Shown here piece by piece: positions 8,293 to 15,189 of a DNA stretch of 36,364 nt (the stretch's first letter is position 1; each line of letters begins with the position of its first letter). Position numbers and translations under genes: made by a program. The stretch is from Bacteroidota bacterium (GTDB lineage Bacteria; Bacteroidota; Ignavibacteria; Ignavibacteriales; SURF-24). Below the pieces are notes generated by a model. The model saw nothing but the letters and a program-made list of their open reading frames with translations, was not told where the DNA came from and searched no databases. The DNA lies in assembly GCA_030706145.1 (NCBI GenBank), contig JAUZPB010000039.1:1-36364 (forward strand), given 5' to 3'.

Positions 8293-8766
8293 CTACTTTA
8301 TTTCGTTTAGAATATTGACCGCCTTCTCAGGCGTAAGATGGGTATAGACCCTGTCATTAACAATCATTGCCGGACCCTGATCGCACATACCGAGGCAATT
8401 AGCATATTCCAGAGTAATTCTTTTATCTTTTGTAGTCTGGCCGAAAGTAATGCCTAATTCCCTTTCAATAGCCTTAGCCACAGCATCTTTACCTGCCATA
8501 TCGCAAGTAATTGTTTGGCAAAGTCTTACGATATTTCTTCCATGGGGTTCGGAATGAAGGAAAGCATAAAAGGAGATAACGCTATAGACTTCAACCGGAT
8601 GAATATCCAGAAGGCGAGCTATTTCCTGCTGAGCAAAGTCGGAGATATATTTGTGTTTTCTCTGCAAGGCCTGGAGTATTGGAAGAAGAGAACTTCTTTC
8701 ATGGCCCATCAGATTAACCAGCTCTTCAATCTCCTCAGTCAAAGAATTTTTTTCAAGTAATAGCAT
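8293..8766 (-). CDS. NuoE-like [2Fe-2S] hydrogenase subunit
   Basis: A 157-residue thioredoxin-fold [2Fe-2S] protein of the NuoE/HydC/HndA family. A helical N-terminal half (about 1-70, ending EVYSVISFYAFL) precedes the cluster domain. The four ligands are C83 and C88 (CQTITC) and C124 and C128 (CLGMC), the family spacing. It should sit beside the NuoF-like subunit and shuttle electrons within the NADH-linked hydrogenase. The ribosome site AAGGAG lies inside the last codons of the upstream receiver gene, three bases separate the two genes, and translation is probably coupled. This coupling places a phosphorelay receiver in the same unit as the enzyme. Confidence 0.92.
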   Translation of the reverse strand: MLLLEKNSLTEEIEELVNLMGHERSSLLPILQALQRKHKYISDFAQQEIARLLDIHPVEVYSVISFYAFLHSEPHGRNIVRLCQTITCDMAGKDAVAKAIERELGITFGQTTKDKRITLEYANCLGMCDQGPAMIVNDRVYTHLTPEKAVNILNEIK

Positions 8767-8769
8767 ATA

Positions 8770-9150
8770 CTACTCCTTAACCTGGTGAATAATAAGCTTT
8801 TCTACTTTTTTAATCAGCTCATCTGGAGTAATAGGTTTCTCAACAAAATCGTCGACAGGCACCATTTCATTTGCACCGAAATCCATACCAACAGCTTTGG
8901 AAACCGAAGTGTACATAATGATAGGGGTGTGGATATTCTCTTTTCTGAATTTTTGAGCCAGGAAAAAGCCATCATCTGGTTCATCCATCATAACATCGAG
9001 AATGATAAGGTCGGGGTTATGAAGTTTTACGATGTCATAACCATCATTTGGATTTGTAGCCGTAATGATCTCATATCCTTTCGACTTAAGGACAAGTGAG
9101 CTGGCATCGAGAATATCGGGGTCATCATCAATAATAGCGATTAGTGCCAT
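8770..9150 (-). CDS. Stand-alone response-regulator receiver, atypical phosphoacceptor loop
   Basis: A 126-residue CheY-like receiver with no output domain. The acidic pair is D8-D10 (IIDDDP), the phosphoacceptor is D52 (LIILDVMMD), the switch T/S is at YTS and the lysine is K105 (VEKPI). After D52 the loop reads DVMMDEPDDGF: the usual proline after MM is absent and there is one extra residue before the glycine. The receiver at 10899-11312 shares this pattern. It follows the REC-PAS kinase by 124 bases, in which a sigma-70-like promoter can be seen, and is coupled to the NuoE-like gene. It is likely a phosphoacceptor for one of the adjacent kinases. Its target is unknown because no DNA-binding domain is present. 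Confidence 0.9.
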   Translation of the reverse strand: MALIAIIDDDPDILDASSLVLKSKGYEIITATNPNDGYDIVKLHNPDLIILDVMMDEPDDGFFLAQKFRKENIHTPIIMYTSVSKAVGMDFGANEMVPVDDFVEKPITPDELIKKVEKLIIHQVKE

Positions 9151-9201
9151 ATCCCTTTCTCCGATTTAGTTTTTAATAGATTGAATTAAAGCAACGATAT
9201 A

Positions 9202-9230
9202 TATATAATTTACCGAAGTCAAACTGACAA
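9202..9230 (-). promoter_or_regulatory. Possible internal sigma-70-type promoter before receiver/second hydrogenase
   Basis: On the minus strand TTGTCA (9230-9225) and TATATA (9207-9202) are separated by exactly 17 bases, about 50 bases upstream of the receiver start at 9150. It would let the receiver-NuoE-NuoF-HydA group be expressed apart from the upstream kinases. The -10 part lies in a TA repeat, so chance is possible. Confidence 0.38.
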
Positions 9231-9274
9231 AGGGAAAAAAGAGCTCCAATTAAACTATACTAAAAGAGAAAAAA

Positions 9275-10786
9275 TTATTTTTGGGTAGAAGAACTCTGAC
9301 CATTTTCCTTAATGGGCAGAAAAATCAAGAAAGTAGTACCCACATTAAATTCGCTTTCGACCTCAATTTTACCGGCATAAGAATCAACTATTCTTTTTAC
9401 AATAGACAGTCCGAGGCCAGTACCGCTAATGCCACGGGTCTTATCGTTCTTAACGCGGAAGAATTCCTGAAAGAGTTTAGCTTTTTCTTCTGCTTTAAGG
9501 CCAATTCCCGTATCAGAGACTCTGATTCGCAGGTAGTTGCCTGATCTTTTAATTTCAAGATCAATCGATCCATTGTCTTTATTATATTTAATAGCATTAC
9601 TGATGAGATTGGTAAATAACCTGTTTATCTCGTTTTGATCAGCCATCAAATGGCAGTCAGAGCAACCTATAGACAGGTTAGCTGTAATACCTTTTTTCTT
9701 AAGTTCAAGTTCAAGGAAATCGAGAGTAGATTTCAAAACCTGGGCTATATCTAGTTCTTTTATCTCACGCTGAGTCTTCCTGAGTTCCATTCTGGAGATA
9801 TCAAGAAGATCATTTACCATAGCCAAAAGTCCATTTAACCTGACATAAGATCTGTTTAAGAAATCCTTTTGTTGTTCGGGTTTAACGCCGAAGGTATCGT
9901 CAAGAATTATCTTAATGAATCCAATAACAGCCGCAACAGGAGTCTTTAGTTCATGAGCGACCATTGAAACGAACTGAGATTTTATATCTTCAACTTTTTT
10001 AGCTTCAGTAATATTTCTTATAACAGTTACCACACCGGCCAGAGAGCCATCGGCATGTGGAACAGGCGAGCATGTAGCTTCGACGATCAGTTCTTTATTT
10101 GGCTTTAATTCAATCTGAGTAGAGTAGCTATTTGGGATGTATTCATTTGAATCGATAAATTTCTTTATCATTTCGGTAATTTCAGGGGGGAGAATTTCGA
10201 GGATAACATCACCAATGAATATCTCATGAAGGTCAAGATACTTTAGTGCGCTGGAATTATAAAGGACCAATTCGCCTGTTTTATTAACAACAAGGGCCCC
10301 TTCGGTAATAGAGTTTAATATAGTTTTTAATCGGGTTTTTTCGTAGGCAATTTCAAGAAGTCTTTCTTCCCTTTCCTTCTTCAGTTTTTCAGCTTCAAGA
10401 ATTAGCAGGCGTTTTTCGTAGCCTTTTTTAAGCTGAAGAAGAAGTTCTTCGGGAGTAAAAGGTTTTGGAATATAGCTGTAAGCGCCCAATTTTGTAGATT
10501 CTATAGCAGTCTCATAGCTAGCATAAGCAGTTGCAATAAAACAAACAATATTGGGGTCAATTTTTCTGATCTCCTTTAAAACCTCAATACCATCAAGATC
10601 CGGCATTTTCAGGTCAATAATTGCAAGGTCAAAAGGCTTTGAGCGGGCAAGGTTAATGCCCTCAGTGCCATTTTCGGCAACATCGGCAATAAAGCCTTCG
10701 CTCTCGAGCAAACGCTTAGTACCGAGCCTTAAGCCCTTTTCGTCGTCAATTATCAGGACCTGTGGTTTTAAATCGTCCACAACCAT
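9275..10786 (-). CDS. REC-PAS hybrid sensor histidine kinase
   Basis: A cytoplasmic kinase of 503 residues from the chosen start. An N-terminal receiver has its phosphoacceptor at D58 (LAIIDLKMPDLDG). A linker helix rich in K and E leads to a PAS domain (about 150-265, TILNSITEGALVVNKTGELVLYN). HisKA follows with H278 (MVAHELKTPVAAVIGF), then the ATPase domain (N box NLISNAIKYN, DTGIGLKAEE, GTGLGLSIVKR). There are no membrane segments. The start at 10786 has GAGGG just upstream, while an earlier ATG at 10840 has none and lies in a repeat-like stretch. The receiver at the front would let an upstream kinase, such as the H-cluster sensor kinase two genes earlier, control this kinase. That order is inferred. 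Confidence 0.9.
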   Translation of the reverse strand: MVVDDLKPQVLIIDDEKGLRLGTKRLLESEGFIADVAENGTEGINLARSKPFDLAIIDLKMPDLDGIEVLKEIRKIDPNIVCFIATAYASYETAIESTKLGAYSYIPKPFTPEELLLQLKKGYEKRLLILEAEKLKKEREERLLEIAYEKTRLKTILNSITEGALVVNKTGELVLYNSSALKYLDLHEIFIGDVILEILPPEITEMIKKFIDSNEYIPNSYSTQIELKPNKELIVEATCSPVPHADGSLAGVVTVIRNITEAKKVEDIKSQFVSMVAHELKTPVAAVIGFIKIILDDTFGVKPEQQKDFLNRSYVRLNGLLAMVNDLLDISRMELRKTQREIKELDIAQVLKSTLDFLELELKKKGITANLSIGCSDCHLMADQNEINRLFTNLISNAIKYNKDNGSIDLEIKRSGNYLRIRVSDTGIGLKAEEKAKLFQEFFRVKNDKTRGISGTGLGLSIVKRIVDSYAGKIEVESEFNVGTTFLIFLPIKENGQSSSTQK

Positions 10787-10810
10787 TTTCCCTCTTTGTG
10801 TGTGTGATGA

Positions 10811-10881
10811 GTGTTTAGTGTTTACATGAGATTTATACATGCAAAAGAATCATTCAATAATAAACAATTCGCACTAAACAC
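10811..10881. repeat. 10-bp inverted repeat GTGTTTAGTG / CACTAAACAC
   Basis: GTGTTTAGTG (10811-10820) and its exact complement CACTAAACAC (10872-10881) flank 51 bases just upstream of the REC-PAS kinase start. Neighbouring bases repeat the same GTGTTnGGTGTTTAGTG flavour. It could be a dispersed intergenic repeat or an operator. It also argues that the ATG at 10840, inside it, is not the real start. Confidence 0.45.
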
Positions 10882-10898
10882 CCAACACCAAAAGCTAA

Positions 10899-11312
10899 TT
10901 AAACTTTTGTTTCGAAGAAAGCTTCCATTTTCTGGAGGAGTTCCTCGAAAACAATTGGTTTATTAAGGACAGCATCGCAATTGATCCATTCTTTCTCTTC
11001 GCTGGTAGAAGAACCGAACTTAAATCCGGTCATATAAGTAGCAGAAGTTAGTATGAACACAGGGATCTGTTTGCCAAAGCTATCACGTTTAATCCTATGG
11101 CAGAGAACAAAACCAGAATCATGTTCTTCCATGATAAGGTCAATTATAGCAGCATCTGGTTTTTCTTTTTTAAAAACATTCCAACCGTCTTCAACATTCT
11201 CAGCAGTAACTATCAAATACCCTTTCGATTCCAGAAGCATTTTATGTTGTTCAAGTAGATCGATGTCATCATCTACGAGCATAATTTTTTTTACTTTTTC
11301 GTTAAAAGACAT
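10899..11312 (-). CDS. Stand-alone response-regulator receiver following the H-cluster kinase
   Basis: A 137-residue receiver with no output domain. Acidic residues are in LVDDDID (14-18), the phosphoacceptor is D58 (AAIIDLIMEEHDSGF), the switch is in LTSA, and the lysine is K118 (NKPI). It shares with the receiver at 8770-9150 the missing proline and one extra residue between the phosphoacceptor and the glycine. It also has a longer stretch before the lysine. AAGGAG, overlapping the stop of the sensor kinase, gives it a strong ribosome site; only 12 bases separate the two genes. It is therefore the obvious first partner of the H-cluster sensor kinase. The downstream target is not visible. 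Confidence 0.9.
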   Translation of the reverse strand: MSFNEKVKKIMLVDDDIDLLEQHKMLLESKGYLIVTAENVEDGWNVFKKEKPDAAIIDLIMEEHDSGFVLCHRIKRDSFGKQIPVFILTSATYMTGFKFGSSTSEEKEWINCDAVLNKPIVFEELLQKMEAFFETKV

Positions 11313-11324
11313 TTAGAAAGCTCC

Positions 11325-13319
11325 TTAGTTCATAAAAATTTGATTATTTGTTAAATGCAATGGCAGTGACAGTAAAAAAGTAGTTCCCTGCCCAACAGTG
11401 CTTTGTACTTTTATATCACCCCTATGCATTTTGATTATTCCATAAGTAATTGGAAGACCCAGCCCGGTTCCCTTGCCCATTTTTTTAGTAGTGAAAAACG
11501 GAGTAAAGAGTTTACCAAGGTTTTCCTTTGGAATTCCGCAGCCGGTATCCTTTATTTCGACGCATAGATTTTTATCATTTTTGAAGATCTTAACATCTAT
11601 CTGTTTTACATTTTGCTCTTCAACTGCCTCAAAGGCATTGTTAAGAACATTAAGAAAAACTTCTTTTAACTGGTCAGCATCAGCTTCAAGTACAGGGTCA
11701 TCAGTCTGAGAGTCAATTGAAATAGAGACAGACTGATAAGCCGGGTTGACCTGATAGGTTTTGGAAATTTTCAACAACAGCTCATAAATGTTAATAGTAG
11801 AGAGCCTTAGTTTTCCCTGCCGTGCAAAGTTCAAAAGATTAGAAACAATGTTTTTGCAGCGAATAGTCTCTTCTATAATTAAACTCAGATCTTCAACATA
11901 TTGCTTTAGATCGATCTTCTTAGCCGCATCACTCTTCAGCATTGAAGAATAAAGCAGTATAGTACCCAAAGGATTATTGATCTCATGAGCAACACCAGCA
12001 GCAAGCTGGCCAATTGAAGCAAGTTTTTCGGCCGAATGGAGTTGTTCCTGTGTTTCCTTAAGTTCTGAATAAGCGTTTTCGAGCTTTTCAATTAAGAAAG
12101 GAAGGCACATCTCCTCTTCTGCTAATCCCTTTGCAATTGCTATAGCATATTCCCTGCAGGAACTATATCCGCAAGCTGTACAGTTAAGTTCATCTTTTTC
12201 GGTGAACTTATTTGACCGGATCAGTATCTCTCTAATCTTTTCCTCAGAAGGCATAGGTTTTCTCTGGCTCTTCGAGGTAAAGTTTCTTGAGAGGTTAAGA
12301 TTCCTGCTGTTATAGATATTGCTTTTCCAGATCTGCTTATCGACCGTATTAATACTCTCATTGATGTACTTAATTACCTTTTCTCTTTTAGAATAGTAAT
12401 TAAGATCGCAATCAATAGCAGGTCCGCTGATGCAGCCCTCACAAAAGAGAATATCGACGATTTTAGCATTAATATTGTTACTGGAAATTTCATCAATTAT
12501 CTCAAGGACCTTATCCTTTCCCTCACATACAATAATCTCGCGTTCGAGTATATCGCTAGAGATGCTTGCAGTCTTTAGTAGTCCGCCTGCAAGAGGATAA
12601 GATTTTCCCAAAGATGAATGCGGAGGATCAAAATCCTCATCTTCAAGATTTGAAAGAACAATTCCTTTGTTACTGAAAATAGTTTTTAGTTCGCTGAAAG
12701 TCAAAACTGCATCAATTGCATCTTTAACTTCTTCATCTACATATTCGCTTTTTTTTGCTACACAAGGTCCAATAAAAACTACTTTTGTATCCTCACCCAG
12801 ATTTGCCTTAAGGTATCTGCCCATAGCAATCATAGGCGATACAATGCGGGCAAGGCTAGGGACAAGCTCATCATGGTATTTTTCTATATAATTATAAACA
12901 GCCGGACATGAAGAACTGATAATAGTTTTATTACCAGAGTTTTCAAGTTCCTTTTGATACAAAGGAGAAATAAGGTCAGCTCCGAAAGAAGTCTCAGAGG
13001 CGAACCTAAAGCCCAACTGCCTTAGGGCAGAAGGAATTTTCCTATAATCATCGGGAAAAGAAGCCGGAAAAGAAGGAGCAACAATAGCAACTGCTTTACC
13101 GGTTGTAAGTATATCATCTAAAATTACCTCGATATCACTCTTAATCAGTTTTGCCCGTTGAGAACATACCTTTAGACAATGGCCGCAGCTAATGCATCTT
13201 TCGTCAATAACAACAGCCTGCCCATTCACTACTTTTATAGCAATGGCCGGACACTCTCTTACGCAAGAATAACATCGTTTACACTTTTGCCCTATAGTAC
13301 TGACTATACTTTCATACAT
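11325..13319 (-). CDS. H-cluster-domain sensor histidine kinase (putative H2/redox sensor)
   Basis: A 664-residue soluble fusion. Residues 10-60 are a two-cluster ferredoxin (C13/16/19/23, then C42/45/48/52). Residues about 70-320 are an [FeFe] hydrogenase-like H-cluster domain. L1 is SSSCP (135-139): the position of the proton-relay cysteine is serine while the cluster ligand C138 stays. L2 is GPCVAKK with C186. L3 is FCEGCISGP with C293 and C296. Residues 380-405 carry another Fe-S motif (C380, C383, C388, C405). A short coiled coil leads to HisKA (H445, [13 protein letters not shown]) and an ATPase domain ([27 protein letters not shown]). Loss of the relay cysteine and fusion to a kinase match the sensory (group C-like) hydrogenases. 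H2 as the signal is inferred. It follows the bifurcating hydrogenase by 105 bases. Confidence 0.9.
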   Translation of the reverse strand: MYESIVSTIGQKCKRCYSCVRECPAIAIKVVNGQAVVIDERCISCGHCLKVCSQRAKLIKSDIEVILDDILTTGKAVAIVAPSFPASFPDDYRKIPSALRQLGFRFASETSFGADLISPLYQKELENSGNKTIISSSCPAVYNYIEKYHDELVPSLARIVSPMIAMGRYLKANLGEDTKVVFIGPCVAKKSEYVDEEVKDAIDAVLTFSELKTIFSNKGIVLSNLEDEDFDPPHSSLGKSYPLAGGLLKTASISSDILEREIIVCEGKDKVLEIIDEISSNNINAKIVDILFCEGCISGPAIDCDLNYYSKREKVIKYINESINTVDKQIWKSNIYNSRNLNLSRNFTSKSQRKPMPSEEKIREILIRSNKFTEKDELNCTACGYSSCREYAIAIAKGLAEEEMCLPFLIEKLENAYSELKETQEQLHSAEKLASIGQLAAGVAHEINNPLGTILLYSSMLKSDAAKKIDLKQYVEDLSLIIEETIRCKNIVSNLLNFARQGKLRLSTINIYELLLKISKTYQVNPAYQSVSISIDSQTDDPVLEADADQLKEVFLNVLNNAFEAVEEQNVKQIDVKIFKNDKNLCVEIKDTGCGIPKENLGKLFTPFFTTKKMGKGTGLGLPITYGIIKMHRGDIKVQSTVGQGTTFLLSLPLHLTNNQIFMN

Positions 13320-13375
13320 ACTTACTTGTACCCGGCTATAATGTCATAATATAAAACAAATCCAGAAACAAAGGT

Positions 13376-13403
13376 TGTGCGGACAAAAAAGTAAGTCCGC
13401 ACA
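13376..13403 (-). terminator. Hairpin between hydA and the sensor-kinase gene
   Basis: TGTGCGGAC (13376-13384) pairs perfectly with GTCCGCACA (13395-13403) around a ten-base loop, 22 bases after the hydA stop. On the minus strand it is followed by ACCTTTGTTTC, a poor U-run. It may be a partial terminator or RNA-stabilising stem that makes the sensor operon weaker than hydCBA. Confidence 0.5.
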
Positions 13404-13424
13404 CACATGAAATTTACCTAATTA

Positions 13425-15161
13425 TCAACCAACTTTATCTTTAAGAAGCTGTTTTCTATCAGTATAGGAAGTATGCAAAATTTCATGAGCCTTATGGCTG
13501 TTAGGTGCAATAAAGAATTCTTTATAAATAGTCTTTACAGCTTCATTCTCATGAGATTTACGGCAAACCATTTCATTATCGATTTCGTAAAGGACCTTAA
13601 TTCTCTTCTGAACTTTTTCAGGTTTATTGTGAATAGGCTGACCACCGCCGTTAATGCAGCCGCCAGGGCAAGCCATTACTTCGATGAAGTCATATTTGCA
13701 AGTGCCATTTTCGACCTGTTCAAGTATAGGAGCAACATTTCCGACGCCATTTACGACAGCAATGTGCAAGTCAAGGTCGCCAACCTTAACCGTACAGTCC
13801 TTAACACCCTGCAGTCCGCGGATATCTTCGAATTCCAGTTTATCGAGCTCTTCACCCGTAATGATCTTATAGGCTGTTCTAAGAGCAGCTTCCATAACAC
13901 CGCCAGAAGTACCGAAGATAGCAGCAGCGCCAGTAGATTCGCCGAGGGGATTATCGAATTTATCTTCCGGGAGGTCATTGAAATCTATTCCAGCCATTTT
14001 GAAATATCTTACTAGTTCTCTAGTAGTAAGAACTGCATCGACATCATTCAAATGTTCTTCCTGGAGTTCTGGTCTTCCGGATTCAAATTTCTTAACCGTG
14101 CAAGGCATAATAGAAACCACATAAATATCATTAGGGTCGAGGCCCATTTTCTTTGCATAGTAAGTTTTGCTTATAGCGCCAAGCATTTCGTGAGGGGACT
14201 TACAGGTTGAAATATGCTCAAGCAGAGAAGGTTTATTTTGTTCGACATATTTTATCCAACCAGGGCAGCAGCTTGTAAACATAGGCATTGTCTTATTATT
14301 CTTTATTCTATTTACAAGTTCTGTACCTTCTTCCATAATAGTAAGATCGGCAGCAAAATTAGTATCGAAGACGCGGTCAAAACCTAGTCTTCTAAGTCCA
14401 GTTACAAGCTGTCCTGTAGCATTAGTACCCAAAGGCATGTTATATTCTTCGCCAATAGTAGCTCTTACGGCAGGGGCAACCTGAGCGATAGTGAATTTCT
14501 TTTTGTTCTGCAGAGCGTAAGCTACATCTTTAAGAGCACTTTTTTCTCTAAGAGCAGCAGTCGGGCAAACTAAAATACACTGGCCGCAGAGTATGCAATC
14601 ACTAACGTTAAGTCCTTTGTTATAAGGAGTTGTAACTATGCTAGAGAAACCTCTGTTAGTAAAGTCGATAGCGCCGACCTTTTGAATTTCGTTGCAGACC
14701 CTAACGCAGCGACCGCAGAGGATACATTTAGCAGGGTCTCTTTCCATAGAAGCGCTAGAGATATCGATAGCATGCTGTTTAGTTTCGCCTGCAAATCTAT
14801 GCTCACGTATGCCGTATTTTTCGGAAAGATCCTGAAGTTCACAATTTTTATTTCTAACGCAGATTAGGCAATCCTGAGGATGGTTTTCAACAAGGAGTTC
14901 AACAATTGTTTTGCGAGCTCTGCGGACTCGTGGAGAATTAGTCTCAACGACCATACCCTCAAAGACCGGAAAGGCACAGCTTGGAGTAAGTCCGCGTTGG
15001 CCTTCAACTTCAACGACGCAAATTCTGCAGGCACCTGAAGGAGACAAATTCTTCAGATGGCACAAAGTAGGAATATGAATACCCACAGATTTGGCTGCAT
15101 CAAGAATTGTCATTCCCTCTTCAGCATTTACTTTTATATTATTTATGGTTAACTGAACCAT
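13425..15161 (-). CDS. hydA: [FeFe] hydrogenase catalytic subunit HydA of the bifurcating trimer
   Basis: A 578-residue group A [FeFe] hydrogenase with the full canonical motif set. [2Fe-2S] ligands are C34, C45, C48, C62. The His-Cys [4Fe-4S] site is H94, C98, C101, C107. Two ferredoxin clusters follow (C146/149/152/156 and C189/192/195/199). H-cluster L1 is TSCCPGW (C298, C299), L2 MPCTVKKFE (C354) and L3 MACPGGCINGGGQP (C498, C502). The C-terminal tail RKSHENEAVKTIYKEF is typical. With HydB and HydC it should couple NADH and reduced ferredoxin to H2 production, or the reverse, as in the Thermotoga-type HydABC enzyme. It lies 28 bases after hydB. It serves as the in-window reference for the variant HydA at 5197-7077. 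Confidence 0.96.
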   Translation of the reverse strand: MVQLTINNIKVNAEEGMTILDAAKSVGIHIPTLCHLKNLSPSGACRICVVEVEGQRGLTPSCAFPVFEGMVVETNSPRVRRARKTIVELLVENHPQDCLICVRNKNCELQDLSEKYGIREHRFAGETKQHAIDISSASMERDPAKCILCGRCVRVCNEIQKVGAIDFTNRGFSSIVTTPYNKGLNVSDCILCGQCILVCPTAALREKSALKDVAYALQNKKKFTIAQVAPAVRATIGEEYNMPLGTNATGQLVTGLRRLGFDRVFDTNFAADLTIMEEGTELVNRIKNNKTMPMFTSCCPGWIKYVEQNKPSLLEHISTCKSPHEMLGAISKTYYAKKMGLDPNDIYVVSIMPCTVKKFESGRPELQEEHLNDVDAVLTTRELVRYFKMAGIDFNDLPEDKFDNPLGESTGAAAIFGTSGGVMEAALRTAYKIITGEELDKLEFEDIRGLQGVKDCTVKVGDLDLHIAVVNGVGNVAPILEQVENGTCKYDFIEVMACPGGCINGGGQPIHNKPEKVQKRIKVLYEIDNEMVCRKSHENEAVKTIYKEFFIAPNSHKAHEILHTSYTDRKQLLKDKVG

Positions 15162-15189
15162 TTTTTCACTCCAGATAATTTCAATTAAA

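Noticed and set aside
11325-13319. A third catalytic hydrogenase
   Set aside because: The proton-relay cysteine is serine, the L1 Trp and the GGGQP of L3 are missing, and the protein ends in a histidine kinase; a sensory role fits better.
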